NCBI RefSeq assembly: GCF_030035675.1
Contig: NC_084499.1
Coordinates: 16,564,239-16,628,238, forward strand
Source of the DNA: Rhineura floridana
Lineage: Eukaryota; Chordata; Lepidosauria; Squamata; Rhineuridae
Length of the DNA stretch: 64,000 nucleotides
Direction: 5' to 3'
Under the pieces are notes generated by a model. That model had not been told where the DNA came from. It saw only the letters and a list, made by a program, of their open reading frames with translations, and did not search any database. Both the position numbers and the translations under genes were made by a program. This document shows, piece after piece, positions 21,045 to 32,789 of the stretch. Position 1 is the first letter of the stretch. Each line of letters begins with the position of its first letter.

Positions 21045-21285
21045 AGAGCCAGTGTGGCATAATGGTGAGAGGATTGGACAGGGACCTGGGAGACCCGGGT
21101 TCAAATCCCTGCTCGGCCATGAAGCCCACCGAGCGACCTTGGGAGCCAGCCACTGTCTCTCAGCCTAGTCTACCTCACAGGGTTGTTGTGAGGATAAAAA
21201 CAGGTGGGGGAGAACCATGTTTGGATGCCACCTTGAGCTCCTTGGAGGAAAGGTGGGATATAAGCATAATAAATAAATATATAAA
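21045..21285 (+). repeat. Sauria-type tRNA SINE, nearly complete
   Basis: Starts gagccagtgtggcataatgg (box A region), then gggttcaaatccctgc (box B), the body block ctcacagggttgttgtgagg and the tail ggaggaaaggtgggatata with (aata)n. This SINE superfamily is known from squamates, the main taxonomic clue here. Confidence 0.9.
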
Positions 21286-21914
21286 TTGTTGTATCAGGCA
21301 AAACATCATACAAACATGGGTATAATAGGAGGAGAACACACTAAAATGTTGATGGATTTTCACGAGGACTTGAAAAATATCACAAACTGTTGCCGAAATA
21401 TGACAAAACTGGACTGAACAGAAGTTGAGAAACAGAGAGAAAGCAACACTGAATATTCATCTGTCCCTATCGATGGGACAGCTTTCTAGCTATTTGCCTG
21501 ATCAGCCACTGCAGGCAGGCTCACCACCAGCGGCTCCATTAAAGTTAGGCAAAAACCTCCCCACCCCGACCCCTTGACAGCCTGAGAACTCGGCGTCTGG
21601 CACATCAGAGCCCATCAGCCTCAGGGCTGTGCTCATAGAAGAAGGATTTTCTCTTGGGCTGTCTTCTTTGTAAATGCAATCACCCCAAAAGCATTCAGTG
21701 GCATTTCGCAACCCAGCGCTTTGCTAAGAAAGGCAGGTGCTTCTTAACCCCCCCTCTCCACAGGGGCATAATCAATAACGGCTCTCTTTAGCAACACTGA
21801 ACATCAAGCAACCAGAGCTACCAGGGGTAAGGTCTCCAAGTGATTTACAACACCTTTATCTATTGTTGTTATATGCCTTCAAGTCGATTACCACTCATGG
21901 CAACCCTATGAATC

Positions 21915-21916
<2 letters not shown>

Positions 21917-21964
<48 letters not shown>

Positions 21965-22315
21965 GATTTATATCCAGCCCTTCTTCCCAGCAGAAGCCCA
22001 GGGTGGCAAACAACAGCACTAAAAACTTTAAAACATCATCAAAACAAACTTTAAAAAACATGAAAAGAAAACATCTTTAAAAATGTTTCTTTTTTTAAAA
22101 AAAAGCTTTCAAAACATCTTCTTAAGATTAAAAACATTTTTTAAAAGGTGTCAGAACATCTTAAAAAGCAATTCCAACACAGACGCAGACTGGGATAAGG
22201 GCTCTACTTAAAAGGCTTGTTGAAAGAGGAAGGTCTTCAATAGGCGCCGAAAAGATAACAGAAATGGCGCCTCTCTAATATTTAGGGGGAGGGAATTCCA
22301 CAGGGTAGAATTGGA
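21917..22315 (-). mobile_element. L2-like LINE 3' end with (TTA)n tail
   Basis: Begins with about 16 tta units (the LINE's own microsatellite tail), then cccagggtggcaaacaac and the taaaaggcttgttgaaagag block. Inserted into the SINE tail at 21868-22384. Confidence 0.8.
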
Positions 22316-22408
22316 TGTATTCATAGGGTGTTCATGGTGAGAGGTATTCAGAGGGGGTTTACCGTTGCCCTCCTCTAAGCCTACGGCACCCGGTATTCCC
22401 AGGCGGTC

Positions 22409-22822
22409 TCCTGTTAGACTGTATCTCCCTCTATGAACCTGCCCGGACTCTAAGATCCTCCGGTGAGGCCTTACTCACTACTCCATCCTTTTCACAAGTT
22501 CTTTACTTGCAAAGACACAGAATATGGCTTTTTCGTTGGCCGCCCCCAGATTGTGGAATTCGCTCCCTAGTGAAGTGCGATTAGCCTCCTCGCTTTTGTC
22601 CTTCCGTGCTAAGGTGAAGACTATCCTTTTTAGACGAGCTTTTAATTGAATTGGTTAACTAATTGTACTTGATTTTATTCATTTTAATTGTTTTTAATTG
22701 TTTTTAATTTTGTATATTTACTGTTTTAATCTTTTTTATGATTATTCTTGTAAGCCGCCCTGAGTTCTCTGGAAACAGGGTGGGGTATAAATATTTTAAA
22801 TAAATAAATAATAAATAAATAT
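22409..22822 (+). mobile_element. L2-like LINE 3' end
   Basis: C-terminal coding remnant (plus sense, WNSLPSEVRLASSLLSF, then FRRAFN and a stop), AT-rich 3' UTR, gtaagccgccctgag and a (aata)n tail. Inserted into a 5S SINE head. Confidence 0.8.
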
Positions 22823-22887
22823 CCAAGTACTAACTAGGCTTGACCCAGCTTAGCTTCCCAGATCAGCGAGGATGTAAATACATGTCA

Positions 22888-23062
22888 GGGAAAGGTTGTA
22901 GCTCAGTGGTACAGCACCTGCTTCACATTGCAGAAGGTCAAGGCTTCAATTGATGGCATCTCCGGATAAAGCTGGTGAGCCACTGCCAGTCAGTGCAGAC
23001 AATACTGAACTAGATGGACCAATGATCTGACTCAGCAGAGGGCAATTTCTTCTGTTCCTAAT
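22888..23062 (+). repeat. tRNA-derived SINE
   Basis: Plus-sense copy: gttgtagctcagtggtacag, then a diverged box B, actgaactagatggaccaat and gatctgactcagca. Confidence 0.85.
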
Positions 23063-23714
23063 TTCCACTTCCATCTTGGCCTGTTTCTGAAATGTGTCTG
23101 AAGGTGGGACCCTCCTGCCAAAGATCTGAACTGATTACTTGCAGAGGGATTTCAGACAGGGAGTCCAGCAAATGCCAAGGGCCAAACCTGGGATCTTCTG
23201 CATGCAAACATGTGCTCCACCACCCTTCCCATACATTGGGCAATCAGTGGAATTAGGGTCACATGCACACCATATATTTAATGCACATTCCCGCACACAC
23301 AGACAAAGAATCCTGGGACCTGCGGTTTATCCCTCACAGAGCTAGAATTCCCAGCACTTTTAAGAGACTACAGTTCCCAGGATTCTTTGGGGGATGCCAT
23401 GTGCTTTCAACGTATGGCACGGATGTGCCCTCTCTGCCTTTCAGTTTGGAACTGGGGGTTGCCGGAAACGAAATGGCTAAGTTGTGTTCAGCTGAGGAGC
23501 AAATGGAAGGGGAGGTATGTGGCAACAGAGACCACCCATTAAAACATCACCAGACGCGTGACAAACCTACCCCCACCCCAAAATTTGCGAATGAGTTTCC
23601 ACGCCAGCGGTGGCTGTGGACGTAGCATGGATCATTTTTACAGATTGGATTCTCTGTGGTAAGGAGAAATCTGGCTTAAAATAGTTTTAAAACTGCAAGA
23701 TAGCATCATCATAT

Positions 23715-24160
23715 GTGTATATATTATGTGCCTTCAAGTAGATTACGATTTATGAAGACCCTATGAACCAGCGACCTCCAACAGCATTTGTTGTTCAGAT
23801 CTTGTAAGTTCAGGTCTGTGACTTCCTTTATGGAATCAATTCATCTCTTTTTTGGTCTTCCTCTTTTTCTATTCCCTTCTGCTTTCCCCAGCATTATTGT
23901 CTTTTCTAGTGAATGATGTCTTCTCATTATGTATCCAAAGGATGCTAACCTCAGTTTCATCAATTTAGCTTCTATTTCTTTATTTATTGCATTTGTATGC
24001 CGCCCCATAGCCAAAGCTCTCTGTGATAGTTCTGGTTTAATTTGTTCTAACACCCAATTATTTGTCTTTTTTGCGGTCCATGGTATCCTCAAAGCTCTCC
24101 TCCAACACCACATTTCAAATGAGTTCATTTTTCTACAAGCTGCAAAAAAGTCACGCACCT
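23715..24160 (-). mobile_element. RTE/BovB-like LINE 3' end
   Basis: Minus-strand frame with NSFEMWCWRRALRIPWTAKK, TNNWVLEQIKPELS and GNRKRGRPKKR, the C-terminal region of BovB-like LINEs, plus the tail gacttatg-type sequence. A short tttatttattgcatttgtat block interrupts it. Confidence 0.85.
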
Positions 24161-24251
24161 AATCACCACTGATTCCACAATAAACCTCCGTCTGAAGACA
24201 CTCATACACACACTCTGCACAAACTCCACTCATTCATCAATACTACATAAA

Positions 24252-24487
24252 GCTAGTGTGGTGTAGTAGTTACGAGTGTTGGACTAGGGCCTAAGAGACA
24301 AGAGTTCAAATCCTGAATCAGCCACGAAGTTTGCTGGGTGACCTTGGACCCACAATCACTGTCTCTCTTGGCCCAGCCTACCTCACAGGGGTGTGGCGAG
24401 AATCAAATGGAGGGAAGGAGAACAACGTATGCCCCCTTGAGCTCTGTGGAGGAAAGCTGGGATAGAAATGTAAATAATAATACATAA
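24252..24487 (+). repeat. Sauria-type tRNA SINE
   Basis: ctagtgtggtgtagtagtta start, agttcaaatcctgaatc box B, ggaggaaagctgggatagaa tail. Confidence 0.88.
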
Positions 24488-24489
24488 AC

Positions 24490-25935
24490 TAAAAACTAGA
24501 TGTCTCACTGCCCTCCAGTCTAGTTGTGTCACTGTTGCTTTATACAAAAGTCGGCAAAGTTTCTAAGGTCTGGAGAGGGAGAGAGTTCTCCATGTGCACA
24601 TTTTAACACACACATCCACACAAAAACCCAGTGTTGCACAGAAAGGACTGCTCTGTCATTCTGAGAGGAAGGTAAGCAGGTAAATGCAGGAATAAGGTGA
24701 AGGTCAAACTTCTAAAAGCCTGCACCTTTAAGAATTGCAAAAATTCCCTCTCCATATTACCTGGGAAGAGACGTATTTTCTAAATCAGCGTTCCCCAAAC
24801 ATCCGAGTTCACTGACTCCTTGATGAGCTCATAAAATTATCACCATCCCCGACTCAAATTCTTAGGAATGTAAACGAAATAAAGTCAAGACATATCAATA
24901 CGCGATCAACATTTATTAATCATCCATCCTCATGACTTGGAATCATAACATGTAAAAAAAAAAAGTGAAACTCTGCTCTTGTATAGTCATCTTTTTTTTT
25001 AGCAATAAAGCAGCATGATCTGAGATTAGTGTTGTATTGTGGAATCATCTTTATTAAATACAGAGGTTCCTCACTGGCAAAAGAGGTGCACTCTATACAT
25101 GCCCATGTCCTAGCCATCTGGTTCTCAAAGTTCCTAAAATTAATTTTTTGGCACGCTACCACATAAAATCCTTTCTCTAGGCCCCTTTCAACCCCTAGGT
25201 CCTTTGTTCACCCCCTGCACAATCCCACTGACTCCACAGGGTCACTACCGACCACTCTGGGAAACCCTGTATCAAAAAGGAGGTGGGTGGAAATCATGCA
25301 GACACCATTGCTTCCATTCCAGCTGTTTGTTACGACAGGGCCATGACTTTGGCAAGTGGGATCTGCTCTGCAGAGCTGCTCAGCCCAGATTCCCAGAAGC
25401 AGGCAGACAAGTGTACACGGCAGTCCTGTCTGCAGCAGAGGAAACAACCCTCAAGCGACGGCCATGGGCAGAAGCTGCAGCCACGGGTTTCACACGGCCG
25501 CACCCAAGGTGAAGGTCAAAAGGGCATCGGGTTTCTAACTGCTCCGCTTGCACAACCAACGCGCAGGAGGGGGACTCGGATTTGCCACCAAGCCAGCGCA
25601 AGGTGCCTGAAAGCGAGACAAAGCCGGACCTGCTCAATGCAAAGACTAGAAGCCAGAGCAGCTGAGCGAGGGGGCATTTCGGCCATGGGGTGAGCCTTCC
25701 AGAGTCCGCAGCATTTTAACACAGGAGGTGCTCCCTGTTGCAATCACAAAAAAACCTGGAAGACTTAACAACACAGAGGGGAAGGGGAAAGTCTGATGGT
25801 TTGTACAGTCACAAAAAAGGGATGGTTCCCCCACCACGGCCGACACACAAACAAGCAAACAGATAAGACACTATGGCTTCTGTAAAGGGTGGATCCGCAC
25901 ACAGACATGCAGCCCAGGGCAAGACACAGAGCAAA
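24490..25935. other. NSMF intron 1, no gene or repeat recognised
   Basis: AT-rich to 25.15 kb, then a moderately GC-rich part (25.2-25.75 kb) with several overlapping short frames on both strands and no recognisable peptide. Confidence 0.5.
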
Positions 25936-26158
25936 GAGCCAGAGTGGTGCAGGGCTTAAGAGTGTCGGGCTAGGACCTTGGTGGCCAGGGTTCAAATCCC
26001 CATTCGGCCACGATAGCTCTCCGGGTGACCTTGGGCCAGTCATGGTCTCCTAGCCAAAGCTATCTCATAGGGTTGTTGTCATAAAATTGGGAGAGGGAGG
26101 ACCATGTATGCCTCCTTGAGCTCCTTGGAGGAAAGGTGGCATAGAAATGTAAAAATCA
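25936..26158 (+). repeat. Sauria-type tRNA SINE
   Basis: gagccagagtggtgcagggc start, gttcaaatccccattcggcc box B, ggaggaaaggtggcatagaa tail. Confidence 0.88.
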
Positions 26159-26370
26159 TCATTTGTTATACATTTTGGAAAGTTGTCTGTCCACTATGCA
26201 TTTGGACACCTCTGAAGATAACGTAAAAACGATTTTTGTATAATGGCTCCTAAAATCAAGGAGCAGATTTCCGCTTATACCATTTGACTCCATCCCCTCT
26301 GCTTTTCCCCAGGCCAGAACCTCTTGGAACATTGACTCTGTTTTGAATCAAGACGGCTGACTGAACCTTT

Positions 26371-26509
26371 CCAAACTGCACTGATTTTAACCGCTGATTT
26401 CCAAACTGCACTGATTTTAACCGCTGATTTCCAAACTGCACTGATTTTAACCGCTGATTTCCAAACTGCACTGATTTTAACCGCTGATTTCCAAACTGCA
26501 CTGATTTTT
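26371..26509. repeat. 30-bp minisatellite, 4.6 perfect units
   Basis: Four identical 30-bp units start at 26371, 26401, 26431 and 26461, each beginning ccaaactgcactgattttaa, then a partial fifth. The array lies inside a dispersed repeat; a single-copy, diverged version in the opposite orientation occurs near 20930-20990. The identity of the units points to recent expansion. Confidence 0.95.
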
Positions 26510-26579
26510 CAGTTTCCTAGAATTCCCAAGCAACGCCCGGGAAACTGTAGTCCAAAACAGCTGAAGGGAGTCATGTTGA

Positions 26580-27470
26580 CTAGAATATTAACAAGAGCAC
26601 TCTGCACAATAACAAGCACCTTCTACTTTGCTTTTCTATTATTTTCATACAGAAGTTGATTACGTCTGTACAACAGCAGTTTAAGTACCCAAAAGGATCC
26701 ATGGACACACACACACACATAAGACATAGCCAGAATATTTAAGAGTAATGGACTCCTATTTTAATGAGTTACCAACAGCAATAGCATCGAAAACTATCGT
26801 CCTCCCGATCAATGCTAATTCATCATAAAAATGATTTTCCATTTCCCAAACAGAAGTCACAGTCCTTTCATAAGAACGCCCAGCTTGAAGTCCGACTGCA
26901 TGTGAATGTAACACCCTACAGTCGCCTATAAACCCACATGGATGTAAACCATTTTTAATGTCCTGTCCCTGCCCTCCCGCCCCAAATTGGACGAAATCAA
27001 ATTAATATGTGAATTAACACAGAATGAAATATGCACTGTGCTTGATATAAGGATTACCGAGACGATCTGAGAGTTGCATCCACACCGTCTTTTGATGAGA
27101 GCCAGTGAATAACTCCAGAAGGTCCCTCAGCTCTCAAGGAAGACTTCTGGATGACTCACGAGCCACACTGAAAATGGAGTCTTCTGTATGGCGTCTTAAT
27201 AAATGAGCTTAGTTGGTCTAGCAATACAAACTCGGCTTGTTATTTAGTTATCCCTTTTCACACCACACTGGCAACACCACTTGTGTCTACACAAATTTAG
27301 AAATAAAGAGTCAGAAGGGAACCCAAAAGGTCATCCAGTCAAACCCGCTCCCAGTAGAGAAAATCCACTCCTATAGCATTCAGCCTCTGCTGAAAACCTC
27401 TAACAAAGGAGAGTCCACTGCCTTCCAAGTCTGTTCTACTGTCAGTCAGCTTATACCACAAGAACATAAG
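26580..27470. other. NSMF intron 1, no gene or repeat recognised
   Basis: AT-rich non-coding sequence with a short ca run near 26706. Nothing else supported. Confidence 0.5.
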
Positions 27471-27661
27471 AGCACGACTGGATCTCGTCCAGCATCCTGT
27501 TCTCACAGTGGCTGACCAGATGCCCCAATAGGAAGCCCGCAAGCAGAACCTGAGCACAACAGCAACTCTCCCCACCTGTGATCCCCAGCAACTGGCATTC
27601 AGAGGCAGAGTGCTTCTGACAGTGGAGCTAGAACAGAACCATTGTGGCTAGCAGCCACTGA

Positions 27662-28105
27662 TAGGGATTGGTGAGAATTTCGATTCAGTTCGCATTTCAA
27701 GCAGAATTTCTCAAATCTGCACTTTCCGGAACAATATGAGAACCAAAACACAGCCATCCTTCGAAATTCGCATTTATTAGAATTTTGGGATGCAGTTCGC
27801 CAACTAAACATCATTTACAAAAATGCATATATTAGGGGACAGTGTGCATAAACATGAATACATGAGTGAAAATAACATGCAAAAAGGCATGAAATGATGA
27901 AAAATGGCTTGCAAAAATGGGTACCTTCATCAAAACTGCCTGCAAAAAAGTTTTTATTTGGAGAAATTCACACTAAAATGGTGGAGAATTTTTATGAGAA
28001 TTTTCAAAAAAATCACAGATCGCTATAGAGATGTAGAGAACTAAATTTAACATTGGAAAAATGAGACACTGAGAGAATCGAAACAGACAGATCTTTCCAT
28101 CCCTA
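27662..28105 (+). mobile_element. T-rich hAT-like element with 8-bp target duplication
   Basis: Ends tagggattgg and ccatcccta are inverted repeats. Flanks gccactga (27654-27661) and gccaccga (28106-28113) match at 7 of 8 bases and removal restores family A sequence. No coding frame, so it is a non-autonomous element. Confidence 0.85.
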
Positions 28106-28230
28106 GCCACCGATAGCCTTGTCCTCCTCCGTGAATAAAACCCATCCGACTGAACCAGAGAAAAGAGCTGTTCTTCCTAATGTTTAGTCGAAATCCTTTT
28201 TCTTGGCATTTAAATCCTATCCTCTAGATC

Positions 28231-28365
28231 GGTGTTTTTCAACCTTGGGTCCCCAGATGTTGATGAACTACAACTTCCATCATTCCTGATCGTTGACCAT
28301 GCTATCTGGGGATGATGGGAGTTGTAGTCCAACAACATCTGGGGACGTAAGGTTGAAAAACAGTG
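28231..28365. mobile_element. Foldback hAT-like MITE, short form
   Basis: ggtgtttttcaacctt and its complement aaggttgaaaaacagt form the ends, with ccagatgttgatgaactac / gtagtccaacaacatctgg inside. The direct repeat ctagatc flanks it (28224-28230, 28366-28372). Confidence 0.8.
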
Positions 28366-28880
28366 CTAGATCAACTAAGTCTGCTCCATCATGTATGTCA
28401 AAGAACTTCCTCCACCTGAGAAAATATTTGAAGACGGCAATCATTTGGGCTCCTGCTGGGAGGAAGGGCGGGATATAAATCAAACAACAACAACAACAAC
28501 AATAATGATACAGGCTCTTAATCTTCTCTTCCCTAGGCTAACCACGCCAAGCTCTTTCAACCTTTCCTCTTGGTCTCTGCGGCCTTCATCATCTTCTTTG
28601 CCGTCCTCCGGACACACTCCAATTTGTTGACAGCCTTCTTAAAATTGCAGTTTTCAGAACCGGACACAGTACACAAGCTGAGGTCTGACCAAAGCAGAAT
28701 AGAGTGGCACCCATTACTGCTGGCGATCCGGAGACTATAGTTCTGCTGATGCAGCCTAGAATCACATTAGCCTTGCTAGCCGCTGTGTCACACTGCTGGC
28801 TCGCATTTCGCTCGCGTTCTACTAAAAACCCCTAAATCCTTTTCACATGTACAGCTGTCACACATCCTGAATTTTTACTT

Positions 28881-29686
28881 AGGTCAATGGGCCTGGGTCC
28901 CAAGGAAGTACAGCACAGGATTAATCTCCAACCCCAACTTCAACAAGGCCTAAAGTGGAAGAACTGCATCTGTGTCTATTTCTCTGCTGTGTGTATTTCC
29001 CTTGCCTCCTTCTGTTGACTGACCACCGCTGACAATATTTAGAAGCTAAATTTCTCAGAACTGGGACCTGGGAATTCGTGTGTTTATGCTGATCACCGTG
29101 TATGCTGATTAGCACGAGCACTGAACTTGTTGGAGCCGTCTTTGATGGCTCTTAGAAAGGAGAAGTAATCTAGTATCATTTTTAGAAGACCCTTTCAGAA
29201 TTCCAGGCGCTCCATCTAAGAGCGGGTGGAGAAGCAGGATGGGGGGAGGACATAAATCTGGCATGAGGCAGAAAGTTACAAGACGTTCGTTTTAATCATT
29301 GCTCTCAATGGCCCACAGAAACGTGAGAGGTCTAGAAAGCTATAAGAAGCAGCTACTCAAAGCATATCTGATTGTCGTGAAGCTTTGCCTATTTCCTCCC
29401 CCCCCCATCTTACATACCTACACTTGAGTGGGGTGGAGATCCAAGCATTTTTTCCCCTGAGTGATCCAATCAAATTGGAGCCTAGGTTTACTTACACTCA
29501 CACACGCACACCAGACTCACTGTTTGTAAAATCATAAGACATCTCACATTTCAGCCCTACAGGAAATTAATCCGAGACGTTTACCCACTGCCACAACTTT
29601 CAAAGTCGCCCAGCTTACCAGTGGGAGATTTGTGTTATTGATCACATTTATCTATAGCGGGCCTCACCCACCCTTCACCATTAAGG
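28881..29686. other. NSMF intron 1, no gene or repeat recognised
   Basis: Non-coding sequence with no supported feature apart from short simple runs. Confidence 0.5.
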
Positions 29687-29694
29687 TCCCAAGG

Positions 29695-30122
29695 TAGAAA
29701 TGGGAAAGAAATTCGATTCACTTTGCATTTCAAGACAAATCGATCAATATTTGCACTTTCCGAAACAACATGAGAAGAGAAACATAAAATTTGCACTTTT
29801 TTGAATTTTGCAGCGCAGTTCACCAACCAAACAATATTTACGCAGATGCATATATTAGGGGGGAAATGGGCATAAAATGAATATATGAGTGAAAATAACA
29901 TACAAAAACATATTATGTTAGGAGAAATTGCTTGCGTGTACGTTAGCCAAAACTGCCTACAAAAAATGTGTTTAGTAAGAGAAATTCACACTAAAGTGCA
30001 GAGAATTTCCATGAGGATTTTTTTAAAAATAGCAAATTGCTGCAGAAGTGTGGAAAACTGAATTTAAGATTGAAAAAATAAGAAACTAAGAGAACCAAAA
30101 TTGACAGCTCTTTCCATCCCTA
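29695..30122 (+). mobile_element. T-rich hAT-like element with 8-bp target duplication
   Basis: Ends tagaaatggg / ccatcccta. Flanks tcccaagg (29687-29694) and tcccaggg (30123-30130) match at 7 of 8 bases. Interior shares gcatatattagggg and gttaggagaaattgctt with the other copies. Confidence 0.85.
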
Positions 30123-30457
30123 TCCCAGGGCCCAGCAATACAATACACAGTTGGAAAAACCGATAAAACAGTCACAATTATATATATATATATTAAGACA
30201 ACAAAAGTGTTTGAGCCAGAACAAAACAGCAAACTATACAAACTGGCGGCATTCAGAGATATCCTCTGCCTAACCTGGTGTCACAATTTGCTTGTTTACA
30301 AAGATCGTGGTCGAGATGAAAGCTACATGGAACTTAATTAACCATCTGGGGCAGTGTTTGATCAGGTGCACTTGGAACTGAAATTAAGCGCTCCGGGAAA
30401 GCGCCCTGGAGACTCTGAGCTGAGTGTCTCAGATTCAGGTGGCTTTACCTCTGGCAG

Positions 30458-30893
30458 GGATTGGGGGGGGGGATTTGCATTTCAGTTCACATTTAAAGGC
30501 GAACCTACCTAATCCGCGCGTGACATTCAGCCACCCTTCGATATCTGCCCTTCTCTGAATGCTGCAAGGCACTTCTCTGGTCAAGCACAAGCACCATGTG
30601 CAGAAATGCAGGTGCTGGGGTTAGCTGGGCACAAATATGTACATCTCTGTGAAAACAGCATATACAAAGACGCATTCGATCAGGGGATAAGCGGGCTTAC
30701 AAGCATGTGCGTATGAGGCAAAATCCCACGCAAACAAGCGTCTGTTAGGGAAAATTCGCTGATGGATTTTCTTGAGGGTGTTTCTTTGTTTTAACAAAAA
30801 ATATTTTTTGCAAACTGATGCAGAAATGTGGGGAACAAAACGTAGGACTGGGAAAATTAGATAAATTAGGGACTGAGTAATTCGGTCATCCGT
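30458..30893 (+). mobile_element. T-rich hAT-like element
   Basis: Starts cagggattgggggggg and ends gtcatccgttg; diverged interior with gggaaaattcgctgatggat. A similar flank (cctctg) is seen on both sides. Confidence 0.7.
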
Positions 30894-31124
30894 TGCCTCT
30901 GAAGCCACCTGGGGCAGCTGAAAACAGGCAGAGTAACCCCAGACTCCATCACCGGAGCCAGACAGTGTATGAATTCTACCACAATCTCCTAGCTTAGTGC
31001 TACGTTATTCAACTGTCCAATAAGCCAGCCCATTTCACCACAAACACACCCTCGGCCACTGCCCCAAACACCCTGTGGAGGCTTAGCTCAACAGCCCCTT
31101 CTTAGAAGACTGAAAACTCAGCCT

Positions 31125-31700
31125 CTGCCTTTATTTATTTATGTCTTAAATTTATATCCTGCCCTTCCTCCTAGAAGAAGCCCAGGGCAGCAAACAAAAA
31201 CACTAAAAACCCTCTTAAAACATCATAGAAGCAAAAGACTTGAAAACATATTAAAACAAAACTTTTTAAAAAACATACTAAAACAAAGCATCTTTAAAAA
31301 CATCTTTAAAAAAAAAACACCTCTAAAAAGCAACTCCAACACAGATGCAGGCTTGGATACGGTCTCTACTTAAAAGGCTTGTTGAAAGAGGAAGGTCTTC
31401 AACAGGCACCGAAAAGATAACAGAGATGGCGCCTGTCTAATATTTAAGGGGAGGGAATTCCAAAGTGTCAGTGCCACCACACTAAAGGTCTGTTTCCTAT
31501 GTTGTGCGGAACGGACCTCTTGATGAGACAGTATCTGCAGGAGGCCCTCACCTGCAGAGCGCAGGGGTCGGCTGGGTACACAAGGGGTAAGAATATTTTT
31601 CCAGTATCCTTTGCCAAAGACACACTGAAGAGCCTTCCAGCAAGTCATTTTTTCAGCCTCAGTCTCCGCAATCTTACCGGTGGCAACTGAGACACAAGAG
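31125..31700 (-). mobile_element. L2-like LINE 3' end with C-terminal coding remnant
   Basis: Minus-strand peptide SVVALTLWNSLPLNIRQAPS then LLSFRCLLKTFLFQQAF, followed by the 3' UTR and tail. One of the best-kept copies of this LINE in the window. Confidence 0.8.
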
Positions 31701-31719
31701 CTCATTCACACAACAGAGG

Positions 31720-32240
31720 TCCCCACATAGCATTGTCAAGCTGGAAGGTACCTCTAGAGGTCATCCAGCCCTCCAGCCCAACCCTCTGCTCAGCATCTTG
31801 CAACTCACAGCATCCCCGGCAGACAGCTGTCCAGCTTCTGCCTGAAGACCTCCAGTGAAGGACAGCTCTCCGCCTCCCGTCCATCCCGACGTCAAACAGC
31901 TCTGAACACTAGGACATTTCTGCTGATGTTGAGCTAAAATCTGCTTTCCTGCCATTTCCATGTAGGGAACAGAACAGAAACAAAACATTTGTTTGAGCCC
32001 CGTCCGCCGGCCTAGAGAAGCAGCCTGCTGCGTCCCCTGTGCAACAGACGCTTCAGATGTTGGAAGATCACTACCATTTCTTCCCTTAAGTTCCTCTTCT
32101 CTAGGTGAGAGCATGTCCACTTCTTTCAACTGTTCCTAAAGAACTTCCTCTCCAAATCTCACACCATCCAGGCTAACCTCCTCAGGATGTCCCGGTGCCC
32201 TTCTTAAAAAACACGGAACCAAAAATTGGACCCAGCCTGG
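31720..32240 (-). mobile_element. CR1-group LINE 3' end (older type)
   Basis: On the minus strand it reads ctctagaggtaccttccagc near its 3' end and carries EEELKGRNGSDLPTSEASVA upstream. A CR1-type C-terminus and UTR, strongly decayed. Confidence 0.65.
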
Positions 32241-32789
32241 GTATCAATTTGATCCTGTTTCCCCGGCTAAGGAAAGCCTCATCTTAACGGGACACAGATA
32301 AGGACTGTCTCCTTAAGAAAGGGATGGAGAGTCTCAGGGCCGCATACGGCCTTCCAAGCCTCTGTAGCTGGCCCTCGGGATTTGCCTCAAGCCACACCCC
32401 TTTTCCCCAGGCCACACCTCTCACAAGCCCTGCTTTGCACACTCCTCGAGTGCTTTCGCCTGGCTGGAACATGTCCATCAGCTCTGATAATGCCTTGGAT
32501 AGTGGACAGAGAGGGATGGGGGTGTAGAAACAAGACTTCTGCAAAATGTACATTCCTGGCCCTGCCCACTTTTGCCTCTGGCCATGCCCACCCCTGGCAT
32601 GTGACCCCTGGAAGGTTGCCCAGAAGCCTAGCCAATCCTGCGCTAGATCCTGCCTGTTCGTAATTCTGCTCAGAACAGCTTACATCAAAAAATACAGTCA
32701 TAAGAATACCTTCATGTATATGATCAAATATAAGACGGATCATGTGCTTTTCAGGCCACGTCCTAGAAAAATGACATGCACACCTTTAA

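Larger units (their letters stand above)
21868..22880 (-). repeat. 5S-headed SINE split by two LINE insertions
   Basis: On the minus strand: 5S head (22823-22880 and 22385-22408: aagctaagctgggtcaagcc, ccgggtgccgtaggc), body (22316-22384), and BovB-like tail (21868-21914). An L2-like LINE (about 22409-22822, plus) splits the 5S head and another (21917-22315, minus) splits the tail. Order inferred from continuity of the flanks. Confidence 0.75.
27471..28880 (+). repeat. Family A repeat carrying two DNA transposons
   Basis: The family A sequence (27471-27661, resuming at 28106) is interrupted by a T-rich hAT-like element (27662-28105) and, further on, by a foldback MITE (28231-28365) and an L2-like tail (about 28455-28505). 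The 3' part (ggtctgaccaaagcagaata, gatgcagcctagaatcacat) looks like a LINE 3' UTR. Confidence 0.65.

Noticed and set aside
26371-26509. CRISPR-like array
   Set aside because: Units are directly adjacent with no spacers, and the source is a vertebrate genome.
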